The notes under the pieces were generated by a model. That model was given only the letters and a program-made list of their open reading frames with translations, was not told the origin of the DNA and did no database searches. The position numbers were made by a program, and so were the translations under genes. This document shows positions 53,313 through 61,811 of a stretch of 64,000 bases of DNA, piece after piece (the first letter of the stretch is position 1; each line of letters starts with the position of its first letter). The DNA is from Paenibacillus artemisiicola (lineage in GTDB: Bacteria > Bacillota > Bacilli > Paenibacillales > Paenibacillaceae): the NCBI RefSeq assembly GCF_017652985.1, contig NZ_JAGGDJ010000002.1, forward strand, positions 124,001 through 188,000. Reading direction: 5' to 3'.

Positions 53313-53861
53313 GTGGCACCTACTCAAAAGTTGATCCTGATTTCCGGTCCCGGCGGGAGCGGGAAAACTTCGCTAGCGAAATGGATCGGAGACGCATGCG
53401 GCTATACCGTCGTGAGCGAGGACGATTACTGGCGCGAATTCAAAGCGAACGATCCCCAAAACGGGCTGCGAACGCTTGAGGAAGAGCGGATCATTCAAAG
53501 GCGGGTTGCGGCGGAGGTACGACGTCTATTAATAGAAGGAAAACAGGTCGTGCTTGAATTCATCCTGTATTGCGATCCGCCGCGACCTCTGCTTGCGTAC
53601 CGAGAGGCGTTGAAGGGAACGGTCTCGGACCTGCTGGTCGTGCTGCTCCGGCCTTCCGTGGACGCCATCTTGGCGCGAAAAAAACGACGCGGCCGCGAAC
53701 AGGAACAGGATGCCGCCGCGGAAGCGGCTATCGCCCTGAGCCAGCTGAACTGTTTGGACAGCCCTCATATCAAGAAGGAATGGATTGTTCCTAACAGCGA
53801 TCGCGCCGTATCGGAAACGTTGGATTGGCTTGCGCGCGAGAATCCCGGGTTCTTTGCCTAA
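53313..53861 (+). CDS. P-loop nucleoside/small-molecule kinase-like ATPase
   Basis: 182 aa from the GTG at 53313, nine bases after GGAGGA; a TTG at 53304 is too close. Walker A GPGGSGKTSLA (about residues 12-22). An acidic DDYWREF motif sits where kinases of the shikimate/zeta/uridine type hold the substrate. A lid-like RKKRRGREQEQ follows. It resembles AAA_33/zeta-like small kinases; the substrate is unknown. No antitoxin gene is adjacent, so a toxin role is not supported. Confidence 0.8.
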   Translation: MAPTQKLILISGPGGSGKTSLAKWIGDACGYTVVSEDDYWREFKANDPQNGLRTLEEERIIQRRVAAEVRRLLIEGKQVVLEFILYCDPPRPLLAYREALKGTVSDLLVVLLRPSVDAILARKKRRGREQEQDAAAEAAIALSQLNCLDSPHIKKEWIVPNSDRAVSETLDWLARENPGFFA

Positions 53862-53953
53862 AGCAGCAGCGCCTATCGCAGCAGCGCCGAACGCGGCCGC
53901 GCAGCGTCTCGAAGTCGTCGTGCTCGATCCGCCATAAACAACTAGCACCTTGG

Positions 53954-53978
53954 AAAACCGCGCGCCGCGCGGTTTTTT
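53954..53978 (+). terminator. Intrinsic terminator
   Basis: AAAACCGCGCG pairs with CGCGCGGTTTT (loop of a few bases), then T residues. Confidence 0.85.
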
Positions 53979-54030
53979 GTTCGGTAAGCGCGATGGGGAA
54001 ACAAAATAGTGTTTTATTCAAGAAAGTACC

Positions 54031-54059
54031 TTGACAGTCACAGTAGTATGGCGTATTAT
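54031..54059 (+). promoter_or_regulatory. Promoter of the PadR-HAAS operon
   Basis: TTGACA (54031-54036), 17-bp spacer, TATTAT (54054-54059): a near-consensus sigma-A promoter 22 bases before the PadR start. Confidence 0.85.
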
Positions 54060-54080
54060 GCAGATATGGAGGTGATTGGT

Positions 54081-54410
54081 ATGAGCGAGAACAAAATCAC
54101 ATCCGACCTGCTTCGCGGACATACGGACACGATGATTTTACGGCTCTTGTCCGAAGCCGATCGTTACGGATACGAGATCGTCAAGCTGATCGCCGAGCGT
54201 TCCGGCGGCGAGTATGAACTGAAGGAAGCCACGATGTACTCCAGCTTCCGGCGGCTTGAAGCCGACGGCGACATCGAATGGTACTGGGGCGACGAATCGC
54301 AGGGCGGACGGCGCAAATATTTTCGGATTACCGGCAAAGGCAAAGAGACCTACGCCCGCAACAAGAGCAACTGGGAGTACGCCAAGCGCGTGTTGGAAAC
54401 TTTAGTCTAG
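54081..54410 (+). CDS. PadR-family transcriptional regulator
   Basis: 109 aa; ATG at 54081 behind GGAGGTGATT. Winged helix with LRGHTDTMILRLLSEADRYGYEIVKLI, the ATMYSSFRRLE recognition helix and a GGRRKYFRIT wing. This short PadR type is usually paired with a HAAS-domain membrane or signalling protein encoded next, which is the case here. It probably represses this operon. Confidence 0.95.
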   Translation: MSENKITSDLLRGHTDTMILRLLSEADRYGYEIVKLIAERSGGEYELKEATMYSSFRRLEADGDIEWYWGDESQGGRRKYFRITGKGKETYARNKSNWEYAKRVLETLV

Positions 54411-54418
54411 GGAGATGG

Positions 54419-55291
54419 ATGAAGATGAACGCGAAATTGACGGAATACCTGAACAGCGTGTTTACGCCGTACGACGGCGTCAAGAGCGTCACCGAATTGA
54501 AGGCGGACCTGCTCTCCGATCTGCAGGAGCGCTATCGCGAGCTGAGAGCCGAGGGGATCGACGACGAGACGGCGTTCAAGCGGACCGTCGAGAGCATCGG
54601 CGACATCGAGCAGACGATCCTGGAGGTCGCCAACCTCTCCCGCTCGCTGGAGCGGCAAGTGCTGACCAACTTCAATGGCAGCAACCTGGCGGATAGCGAC
54701 TTTGCGGGCGTGACGGCGCATAAGGGACAGTTTCAAGGCAGCGCGCTGCGCGGCTCCGACTTCTCGGGCGCGGATCTGACCGGCAGCTCGTTCAAGAGCA
54801 GCGACGTCCGCGGCGCGAATTTCGACCGCGCGAACTTGACGGATTGCGTCCTGTCCACGCTGGATCTGGCGAACGCCAGCTTCAATCGGTCGATCCTGGT
54901 CCGCACCAATTTCAGCAAATCGGGACTGGACGGCGCCCGCTTCGCGGACGTAAGGCTGACCGACGTGACGATGTCGCTGACCGATCTGAGGAAAGCGACG
55001 TTCGAAGGCTGCGTGTTCGACGGCGTGGATTTCAAATACACGGATCTAAGCGGGCAGCGCTTCGACGGGCAGACGTTTATCGGCGTGAAGTTCGACAAAG
55101 CGGCCTTGACCGATGTCTCGTTCCATGGCGCGACCCTCAAAAACGTGTCGTTCAAGCCGGGGTTCGCGCTCACGAACAAGTACTACCGGATGATCAAAAC
55201 CATTCGCTTCGACGGCTCGTCGATGGATAAACTGACCTATGCGCTGCTGAAGGGAATGGGCGCCGAGCTGGCGAACGTGACGGTCATCTAA
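54419..55291 (+). CDS. HAAS-domain protein with pentapeptide repeats
   Basis: 290 aa; ATG at 54419, or ATG at 54425 with a better ten-base spacing from GGGAG. Residues 1-80 form the helical HAAS/permease-prefix domain (LTEYLNSVFTPYDGVKSVTELKADL; LRAEGIDDETAFKRTVESIGD). This domain couples to PadR proteins. Residues about 85-245 are pentapeptide repeats of the A(D/N)LxX type (GSNLADSDF, GADLTGSSF, GANFDRANLTD), a right-handed beta helix. HAAS domains usually carry a membrane module, so a soluble beta-helix is unusual. Role unknown. Confidence 0.88.
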   Translation: MKMNAKLTEYLNSVFTPYDGVKSVTELKADLLSDLQERYRELRAEGIDDETAFKRTVESIGDIEQTILEVANLSRSLERQVLTNFNGSNLADSDFAGVTAHKGQFQGSALRGSDFSGADLTGSSFKSSDVRGANFDRANLTDCVLSTLDLANASFNRSILVRTNFSKSGLDGARFADVRLTDVTMSLTDLRKATFEGCVFDGVDFKYTDLSGQRFDGQTFIGVKFDKAALTDVSFHGATLKNVSFKPGFALTNKYYRMIKTIRFDGSSMDKLTYALLKGMGAELANVTVI

Positions 55292-55440
55292 CCGCCATTG
55301 ACGGGGCGCGGAGCGGCAGCAGCCGTTACCTTCTTCCGGAATGGGGGGAGCGGGATGACGGCGTGATTGACGAAGCCGCGTGAAGCAGGTCATGGCACAT
55401 GTATCGGTCCTCATATTAATAACGAATAGAGGGATAGCGG

Positions 55441-56676
55441 ATGCAAAAGGGACAAATCAGCAACGGCTTCACCGAAACGGGACTGCGCAACATGCGCGCC
55501 GTGCTGGCGCGGCATGTCGATTCCGGCAAGATCCCCGGGCTCGTCGCCTTGGTGAGCCGGGGCGGCGAGACGCACGTCGAAGCGATCGGGACGATGCGCC
55601 ATGACGGCGGCGCGCCGATGCGCCGGGACACGATCTTCCGGATGGCCTCGACGTCCAAGCCGGTGTCGGTCGCGGCGGCCATGATCCTGCTCGACGAGTG
55701 CAGGCTGAGGCTGGATGACTTGGCCGAGACTTGGCTGCCGGAGCTGGCCGACCGGCGGGTGCTGAAGCGGATCGACGGCCCGCTGGACGATACCGTGCCG
55801 GCGCGGCGGCCGATCACCGTCCGGGACGTGTTGACCTCCACGTTCGGGCTCGGCATGGACGTGACGGCGCTGGGCACGCCGATCATGGGCGCGATCTTCG
55901 AGCAGGGGCTTACGCCGGATCTGCCGCAGCCGATGCCCGAGCCGGACGAGTGGATGCGCCGCTTGGGCGCGCTTCCGCTGATGTACCAGCCCGGCGAACG
56001 CTGGCAGTACCACATCGGCAGCGATTTGCTCGGCGTGCTCGTCGCGAGGGTAGCGGGCCAGTCGTTCGAGACGTTCCTGCGCGAGCGGCTCTTCGCCCCC
56101 TTGGGCATGAAGGATACCGGGTTCCACGTGCCCGCCGGCAAGATGGACCGGCTTCCGCCCCTCTACGCCCCGGACCCGCAGACCGGAGCCTTTCACGTGT
56201 GGGACGAGGCGATCGGGGGACGCCACAGCCAGCCGCCGGCATTCCAGGGCGGGGGCGGCGGTCTGGTCTCTACCGTCGACGACTTCCACGCCTACTTCCG
56301 GATGCTGCTGAATCGCGGGATGCACGGGAACGAGCGGATTCTGTCCCGGCCGGCCGTCGAGCTGATGACGACCAACCGTCTTACGCCCGAACAGCAAGCC
56401 GCGCGAAACGCGATGGCCGCCGACAACGTCCACGTGTCCTTCGGCCAAGGGCAGCACGGCGGCTGGGGCATGGGAATGGCGGTGCGGACGTATCGCGGCG
56501 ATTACGCGCCCATCGGCCAGTTCGGTTGGGACGGCGGAAGCGGCACGTCGACCTACGCCGACCCGGTCAACCGGCTCGCCGGCATCCTGCTTACGCAGGT
56601 CGGAATGTCCGTACCGGATTCGGCGCGGCTGATCCACGACTTCTGGACCACGGTCTACCAAGCCATCGAAGACTGA
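55441..56676 (+). CDS. Beta-lactamase-fold serine hydrolase (class C/esterase-like)
   Basis: 411 aa, no signal peptide, so probably cytoplasmic. SxxK nucleophile motif is STSK (in RMASTSKPVSVAAAMILL). The YxN-like Tyr lies in WQYHIGSDLLGVL, where the usual Asn is replaced by a small residue pattern. Near the end GWDGGSGTS holds the HxG/KTG-equivalent region. Such proteins are mostly esterases or D-amino-peptidases rather than antibiotic-resistance enzymes. Monocistronic with a terminator downstream. Confidence 0.9.
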   Translation: MQKGQISNGFTETGLRNMRAVLARHVDSGKIPGLVALVSRGGETHVEAIGTMRHDGGAPMRRDTIFRMASTSKPVSVAAAMILLDECRLRLDDLAETWLPELADRRVLKRIDGPLDDTVPARRPITVRDVLTSTFGLGMDVTALGTPIMGAIFEQGLTPDLPQPMPEPDEWMRRLGALPLMYQPGERWQYHIGSDLLGVLVARVAGQSFETFLRERLFAPLGMKDTGFHVPAGKMDRLPPLYAPDPQTGAFHVWDEAIGGRHSQPPAFQGGGGGLVSTVDDFHAYFRMLLNRGMHGNERILSRPAVELMTTNRLTPEQQAARNAMAADNVHVSFGQGQHGGWGMGMAVRTYRGDYAPIGQFGWDGGSGTSTYADPVNRLAGILLTQVGMSVPDSARLIHDFWTTVYQAIED

Positions 56677-56762
56677 TGCCCGAACGGTCGCGTGCCCATG
56701 TGAATAGCGTCTCGACGAGTCGATCGGAATGGCCCGGGTTGCAACCGGACGCCATGCCGACG

Positions 56763-56784
56763 GCCTCGCCGAGGCTTTTTTTTA
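56763..56784 (+). terminator. Intrinsic terminator
   Basis: GCCT-cgccg-AGGC hairpin followed by eight T residues. Confidence 0.82.
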
Positions 56785-56867
56785 GGCCGGCCTTTACTAT
56801 TTTCAAGTATGCAAGCTCGATTATCAATAAATTTAAAGTCAATATTAATATATTTGATTTTTCGTCT

Positions 56868-56896
56868 TTACAGCTTGAAGATATTGACTTATAATT
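56868..56896 (+). promoter_or_regulatory. Promoter of the DUF2089 operon
   Basis: TTTACA (56868-56873), 17-bp spacer, TATAAT (56891-56896), 22 bases before the first start codon. Confidence 0.85.
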
Positions 56897-56918
56897 CAAT
56901 ACAAGAAAGGAGCGGAGC

Positions 56919-57284
56919 ATGAAATATCCCATCCTCACGCAATGTCCGGTATGCGACCATCCGCTGCACGCCGTCAAGCTGGAATGCGGTCATTGCCGGA
57001 CGACGATCGAGAACCGGTTCGAATTATCGAAGCTGGCCCAGCTCTCGCCCGAACAGCTCCATTTCGTCATCACCTTTCTCGTGAACCGGGGCAACATCAA
57101 GGAAGTGGAGAAGGAGCTCGGCATCTCGTATCCGACGGTGCGCGGCAAGCTCAACGACATCATCGCGGCCCTCGGGTACGATACGCGGAAGAAGCCGGAA
57201 GCCGACCACAAGAAGGTCCTGTCCATGCTCGACAACGGCGAGATCACGGCGGAAGAAGCGGTCAAATTATTGAAGGAAGAATAA
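56919..57284 (+). CDS. DUF2089 zinc-ribbon/helix-turn-helix protein
   Basis: 121 aa. A zinc ribbon CPVCD...CGHC (residues 8-29) is followed by a helix-turn-helix-like part (LSPEQLHFVITFLVNRGNIKEVEKELGISYPTVRGKL, landmarks). A short SHOCT-like tail ends it (MLDNGEITAEEAVKLLK). The family is DUF2089, thought to be DNA-binding and often placed before cell-envelope stress genes. It is first in a three-gene unit. Confidence 0.92.
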   Translation: MKYPILTQCPVCDHPLHAVKLECGHCRTTIENRFELSKLAQLSPEQLHFVITFLVNRGNIKEVEKELGISYPTVRGKLNDIIAALGYDTRKKPEADHKKVLSMLDNGEITAEEAVKLLKEE

Positions 57285-57300
57285 AGAGGAGGCAGACCCG

Positions 57301-57729
57301 ATGAAAGAAGAAATCGGCAAGGTGCTGACCATGATGCAGGAAGGCAAAATCGATTCGGACCGGGCTTCGGAGCTGATTGCCGTGCTGAAGGAGAAGCAAA
57401 CGCCGCTCGCATCGCATGCCGCGCAGGCGCAGGGGAGACCCGGCTATGCCGCGAGGCTGTCGTCCGCTTCCGGCGGGTACCTGAACAAAACGCTGAAAAT
57501 TCGGATCGCCGCCCAAAATAACGAGACCGTCAGCGTCAATTTGCCGATGAAGCTCGTCAAGGCCGTGCTCGGAGCGGGGCACAGCATCGCGTCGAATATT
57601 CCGCAGGCCGCGAAGTACGTGAAGGACATCGACATCAACCTGCTCATCGATGCCATCGAGAACGAGCTCGACGGGCAAATCATCGACGTCCGCTCCGGCG
57701 AGGAGACCGTCTCCGTCGTCATTGAGTGA
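57301..57729 (+). CDS. SHOCT-like protein, YvlB-neighbourhood type
   Basis: 142 aa. Residues 1-30 form a SHOCT-like helix pair (EIGKVLTMMQEGKIDSDRASELIAVLK) matching the tail of the preceding DUF2089 protein. Residues 57-142 are an alpha-beta domain (LKIRIAAQNNETVSVNLPMKLVKAVL). They end in DIDINLLIDAIENELDGQIIDV, a pattern seen in proteins next to DUF2089. Function unknown. It lies 16 bases after the DUF2089 gene. Confidence 0.85.
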   Translation: MKEEIGKVLTMMQEGKIDSDRASELIAVLKEKQTPLASHAAQAQGRPGYAARLSSASGGYLNKTLKIRIAAQNNETVSVNLPMKLVKAVLGAGHSIASNIPQAAKYVKDIDINLLIDAIENELDGQIIDVRSGEETVSVVIE

Positions 57730-57735
57730 CCGGGC

Positions 57736-58053
57736 ATGATGATCGTTAAGGTCAAAAGCAAAGAACGAGCGTTCACGATTCCGGTCCCGTATCTCGTGCT
57801 GCGCCTGGGGAGCGGCATCCTGACTTCCGCGATCGTCCAGCGTAAAATGAAGGATTGGCTGAGCAAGGACGGCGGACGCGAAGGCGCGGCGGACGGCAGC
57901 CGGTCGGGGGCTCGACTGGCGCAATCGATTCTAACCGACCGAAGCACGAAGCGAGCGATCCGGCAGCTGATCGGGGAGCTGCAGCAGTGCAAAGGGACGG
58001 TATTGGTCGATGTTCAGGCCGAGGACGGCACGGAAGTGTCGATTCGATTGTAA
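57736..58053 (+). CDS. Small protein of the DUF2089 operon, unknown
   Basis: 105 aa. It begins MMIVKVKSKERAFTIPVPYLVLRLGSGILTSAIVQRKM and ends with a beta strand DVQAEDGTEVSIRL. This repeats the pattern of the second half of the preceding protein (beta start, helix, acidic VDV end), so the two may be distant paralogues. No ribosome site is obvious; it starts six bases after the previous stop and is probably translationally coupled. A weak terminator follows at about 58115-58150. Confidence 0.78.
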   Translation: MMIVKVKSKERAFTIPVPYLVLRLGSGILTSAIVQRKMKDWLSKDGGREGAADGSRSGARLAQSILTDRSTKRAIRQLIGELQQCKGTVLVDVQAEDGTEVSIRL

Positions 58054-58330
58054 GCGAAGCGATATAGAGATGCGGCCGGTCCTACCGGCGGAATCCAGGC
58101 ATCACCGGAGGAAACCAACTATCGTCCTCGCGATGGCTGGTTTTTTGTTTGGTCTGTTCAGGCGCCGAGCCTGCGGCAGCCGGGACGGGAATATTCGATC
58201 CATGGAAAGGGGAATCTGGAGGTGGCAGGGGTCAGGGCGGCGCCGAAAAGGAACGGGCGCCGCGATCTCGAATAACTAACGGAAGGCGATCGCTAAGCTG
58301 AACATACGATGAGGGACAGGAGCGGAAACG

Positions 58331-58678
58331 ATGATTACAGGATTCGGAGGCATTTTCTGGCGAACGAAAAATCTCGAAGCGACAAAAAAATGGTATAACG
58401 ACGCGCTGGGGCTTGACATCAACGATTGGAACTTGACGATGATAAAAGCCCGAGAAGGAACCGAGACGATCTTTTCGCTGTTCACCGAGGAGAACGATTA
58501 TTTTCCGACCGATCAACAAGCGATGCTGAATTTCCAAGTCGATGATCTCGACGCGCTGATCGAGCATCTGGAACAACTTGGCGTTCCCCTTGCAAAGCCG
58601 AAGGAGAGCAGCGATTACGGCCATTTCGCATGGATCCGCGATCTTGACGGCCGCTTGATCGAGCTCTGGGAGAAGTAA
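58331..58678 (+). CDS. VOC-superfamily (glyoxalase-like) protein
   Basis: 115 aa, two beta-alpha-beta-beta-beta modules. Landmarks are GIFWRTKNLEATKKWYNDALGL, LNFQVDDLDALIEHLEQLGV and the final metal-type Glu in IRDLDGRLIELWEK. Ligands expected for a metal site are partly present, so it may be an enzyme or a binding protein. AGGAGCGG precedes the ATG. Monocistronic; a hairpin with seven T residues follows (58712-58773). Confidence 0.92.
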   Translation: MITGFGGIFWRTKNLEATKKWYNDALGLDINDWNLTMIKAREGTETIFSLFTEENDYFPTDQQAMLNFQVDDLDALIEHLEQLGVPLAKPKESSDYGHFAWIRDLDGRLIELWEK

Positions 58679-58711
58679 CGCCTACGCGCTTCGAACCGTT
58701 CGTTCTGGCAG

Positions 58712-58773
58712 CCTGAACGGCATGCGCATAAGCTTTGCGACGCTCGGAATCCGGGCGCCGTAAGGCTTTTTTT
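58712..58773 (+). terminator. Intrinsic terminator after the VOC gene
   Basis: AGCCT and CGGC pair with GCCG and AGGCT across a large loop, ending in seven T residues. Confidence 0.6.
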
Positions 58774-58888
58774 GATCGGCCGATATTGTTGTTGAGTCGT
58801 GGTAAAATCACCCATCCGCCCGAAAACCAGAACAAAACTGAACGATTCGCGTCTAAAGAGTATCTCGGTTGGAAAGGGTGTCCAAAAC

Positions 58889-59926
58889 ATGCAACAAAGC
58901 ACAATCAAATCCGCAGCATTCGCGTTGCTGGTCTTGACGATGACGACGGTCCAAACCCATCGCGCCCATGCGGAGCCGGAACAGCCGCCATCCTTGCTGC
59001 TGGATGGCCGTCCGCTTGCGTTCGCCGCGCAGCCCGTGATCGAGAACGGGGTCAGCTACGTGCCCGTGCGTCCGATTTTCGAGGCGGAAGGGGCGAAGGT
59101 AAGCTGGGATGAGCAGACGCGATCGGTTACGGCTACGAAAGCCGATACGCTCATTACCTATCGGCTGGGCGATAGCATGGCTTACAAAAACGGGGAGAAG
59201 CAGCCGCTTGCCACCCCGGGGAAGCTGATGAACGGCTTCTCCATGGTACCGCTGCGCTTCGTAAGCGAACTGCTGGGCAATGTCGTCCAATGGCATGCTT
59301 ACGACCGGTCCATCAGCATCTCGTCCGTGCATACGTTCGAAACCGAAATTACATACGGCGTGAACCTCAGAAGCGAGCCGGGCTCGGAAACGGAAGCTTC
59401 CGTCGTCCGGATGCTGCCGAGAGGACAGCGGATCCATGTCATCCGCGACGTCGACGCGAAGTGGCTCGAGGTGCAGACGGAGGACGGGAAGATCGGCTTC
59501 ATGTCGGCCAAGCCCAAGTACTCGGATTACGCGAGCCCGGAACTCGCGATGAAGCAGGCGGATGCGCTTATCGCCTTCGGCTCGTCGTTCATCGGGACGC
59601 ATTACGAATTCGGCGCGGCGACCGATCAAACGGATGCCTTCGATTGTTCCTCGTTCGTGAAGCGCGTGTTCGGCGAAGTGCTCGGAATCGAGCTGCCGCG
59701 CATCTCGTACGACCAGGCGAAGGAAGGCCAAGAGGTCAAGCTCGCGGACCTGAGGAAGGGCGATCTGCTGTTTTTCGGCGCGAGAGGGCTCGATATCGGC
59801 CACGTCGGCATCTATGCCGGGGACGGCAAAATCCTGCATACCTATTCGGACAAGCTCGGGGTCCATATCGAGGCGTTCGACGGGCAGTGGAAGGACCGGT
59901 TCGTGACGGCGCGGAGGGTGTTCTGA
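58889..59926 (+). CDS. Secreted hydrolase: copper-amine-oxidase-like stalk, SH3b, NlpC/P60
   Basis: 345 aa; ATG at 58889 with GGAAAGGG upstream. Signal peptide 1-30. Residues 33-140 form the copper-amine-oxidase N-terminal (stalk) domain common in Paenibacillaceae (VIENGVSYVPVRPIFEAEGAKVSWDE; MVPLRFVSELLGNVVQW). Residues 150-205 are an SH3b wall-binding domain (GVNLRSEPGSETEASVV). Residues 220-345 are NlpC/P60 with Cys in DCSSFVKRVFGE and His in DIGHVGIYAGDG. It cleaves peptidoglycan stem peptides outside the cell. Confidence 0.93.
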   Translation: MQQSTIKSAAFALLVLTMTTVQTHRAHAEPEQPPSLLLDGRPLAFAAQPVIENGVSYVPVRPIFEAEGAKVSWDEQTRSVTATKADTLITYRLGDSMAYKNGEKQPLATPGKLMNGFSMVPLRFVSELLGNVVQWHAYDRSISISSVHTFETEITYGVNLRSEPGSETEASVVRMLPRGQRIHVIRDVDAKWLEVQTEDGKIGFMSAKPKYSDYASPELAMKQADALIAFGSSFIGTHYEFGAATDQTDAFDCSSFVKRVFGEVLGIELPRISYDQAKEGQEVKLADLRKGDLLFFGARGLDIGHVGIYAGDGKILHTYSDKLGVHIEAFDGQWKDRFVTARRVF

Positions 59927-60054
59927 AGGTTCTTTCCGCGATAAGGCGCTCGTAATGATCGGCCTTCGTTAATAAATTTTTAAGCTTTTCAACCGGTTTC
60001 TCTTCATTTCTTCGCTTTACCCTAAAGTCAGAAGGAATGGGGAGGAAACAAGAC

Positions 60055-60963
60055 GTGAAAAAGCGGTTAGTATGGCTTGCGGCGATGCTGCTGCTGGCAG
60101 GCGCGGTCTACGCGCGGTTCAAGGCGGAGGCGGATCGGGGAGCGCCGGCGGAACCAGCCGCGAGCGGGATCATTACGGAAACGGCAACGGGACCGGAAGC
60201 GCCGGCACCGGCGAATCATGCGCCAAGCAGCGAGCTTGCGATTCGGGTCGCGGCCGATCAGGTGCATAAGGGGAATTTGCTTCTCGTGAACGAAACCCTC
60301 GCGGTGCCGCCCAACGACGCGGACGACGAGGCGGTTAATCTGTTCCAGCACCGGGAGTTGGTGAACGGCTTCGGTCTCCTGGACAACAAGATCCGGCTAT
60401 CGCCCGCGATGACGGCCAAATTCGCCGATATGATCAAGGAGGCCGCGAAAGACGGCGTCGATCATTTCCTGATCAGCAGCGGGTACCGCAACGACGCAGA
60501 GCAAGAGGCGCTCTACGAACAATTGGGACCGGACATCGCGGCCGTTCCCGGACATAGCGAGCATAGCTTGGGACTGGCGCTGGATATCGGCTCGACGAAG
60601 GCGCAGATGAAAGACGCCCCGGAAGGGAAGTGGCTGAAGGCGAACGCGTGGAAGTACGGGTTCATCGCGCGCTATCCGGAGGATAAGACGGCGGTGACCG
60701 GCGTCATAGACGAGCCTTGGCATTTCCGGTACGTCGGGCTGCCGCACAGCGCGATCATGCACGACAATCACTGGGCGTTCGAGGAATACCTGGATGCGTT
60801 GAAAGCGCGCCAATCCATGACGGAGACCGTCGGGAACGACGCGTACGCCGTGTATTATTATCCGGTCTCTGCCGATACGACGCTTCGCGTGCCCGCGACC
60901 GGCAGCTACGAGCTATCGGGTAACAATACGGACGGCGTCATCGTCACCGTCATGAAATCTTGA
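60055..60963 (+). CDS. VanY-like membrane-anchored D,D-carboxypeptidase
   Basis: 302 aa; GTG at 60055, nine bases after GGGGAGG (an in-frame ATG at 60037 lies within that site). Residues 1-20 are an uncleaved-type anchor (RLVWLAAMLLLAGAVYA). The catalytic domain has ISSGYRNDAEQEALY, VPGHSEHSLGLALDIG (zinc ligands) and EPWHFRYVGLPHS. It trims the terminal D-Ala of pentapeptides outside the membrane. It differs from the cytoplasmic VanXY-like paralogue at 11914 but shares the C-terminal SGNNTDGVIVTV tail. No BceR-type box lies before it. Confidence 0.93.
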   Translation: MKKRLVWLAAMLLLAGAVYARFKAEADRGAPAEPAASGIITETATGPEAPAPANHAPSSELAIRVAADQVHKGNLLLVNETLAVPPNDADDEAVNLFQHRELVNGFGLLDNKIRLSPAMTAKFADMIKEAAKDGVDHFLISSGYRNDAEQEALYEQLGPDIAAVPGHSEHSLGLALDIGSTKAQMKDAPEGKWLKANAWKYGFIARYPEDKTAVTGVIDEPWHFRYVGLPHSAIMHDNHWAFEEYLDALKARQSMTETVGNDAYAVYYYPVSADTTLRVPATGSYELSGNNTDGVIVTVMKS

Positions 60964-61004
60964 ACCGTTAGGGCAAGCCAAGCCGCGAACCGGATACCCC
61001 TACG

Positions 61005-61040
61005 CGAAAGAAGCCGATCGAATCGATCGGCTTCTTTCGT
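61005..61040. terminator. Bidirectional terminator
   Basis: GAAAGAAGCCGATCGA pairs with TCGATCGGCTTCTTTC; it serves the VanY gene and the convergent opuC operon. Confidence 0.93.
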
Positions 61041-61113
61041 TCATTACGGATATCGGGCAAGCCGCGCCCGCGATACGACCAGGCCGCGCTGGGCCTGGAA
61101 CGGGTCAGCCTTG

Positions 61114-61800
61114 CTATCTGGGCGTCGGAGGCAGGACGTTCTTCGAACGGCGGTTGTCCACCCGCAGCTTGCGCTGCAGAAAGCCGAGGACAATGTCGGC
61201 CGCGATCGCCAGCAGCGCCGCGGGAATCGCGCCGGAGAAGATGCGCAGCGAGTTGCCGTTGTTGATGCCCGCATAGATTTCCCGGCCCAGGCCGCTGCCG
61301 CCGACCAGCGGGGCGATCGTAGCGACGCCGATGGCAATGACGGCGGAGATCCGAAGTCCGGTCATGATGTAGGTCAGCGCAAGCGGGAAGCGGACGTGGA
61401 ACAGGATTTGCATCGTGCTCATGCCGACGCCGCGTCCCGCCTCCACGTAGCTCGGATCGATCTGCTGCAGCCCGATATACGTGTTCCGGACGATGGGGTT
61501 CAGCGAATAGAGAAACAAGCCGACCGTGACCGTCGTCGACCCCAGACCCATGATCAACAGCAGCAGGACCAGCATGGCCAAGCTCGGCACGACCTGTAAA
61601 ATATTCATGATGGCGAGAATGATCCGGGCGAGGGCGCGGCTTCGCGTGCAGATCGCGCCCAGCGGCACGCCGACGAGGAAGGCGAAGCCGACGCCCGACA
61701 GCACCATCAGGATATGCCGGTACAGATAGCCCAGCAGCAGATCGTAGTTCCGCTGAACGTAGTCGATGAAATCCCAAAACGTGAGATGAGGTTCAACCAT
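61114..61800 (-). CDS. opuCD: Osmoprotectant ABC transporter permease
   Basis: 228 aa; ATG at 61800 seven bases after AGGAGG. Six helices; permease signature in EAGRGVGMSTMQILFHVRFP. Landmarks NILQVVPSLAMLVLLLLIMG and SLNPIVRNTYIGLQQI are those of OpuCB/OpuCD. Last gene of an opuCA-CB-CC-CD operon that imports glycine betaine, carnitine or choline under osmotic stress. Confidence 0.94.
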   Translation of the reverse strand: MVEPHLTFWDFIDYVQRNYDLLLGYLYRHILMVLSGVGFAFLVGVPLGAICTRSRALARIILAIMNILQVVPSLAMLVLLLLIMGLGSTTVTVGLFLYSLNPIVRNTYIGLQQIDPSYVEAGRGVGMSTMQILFHVRFPLALTYIMTGLRISAVIAIGVATIAPLVGGSGLGREIYAGINNGNSLRIFSGAIPAALLAIAADIVLGFLQRKLRVDNRRSKNVLPPTPR

Positions 61801-61811
61801 TCGCAATCCTC

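Noticed and set aside
53313..53861. Zeta-type toxin of a toxin-antitoxin pair
   Set aside because: P-loop kinase motifs are shared with many small-molecule kinases and no antitoxin gene is adjacent.
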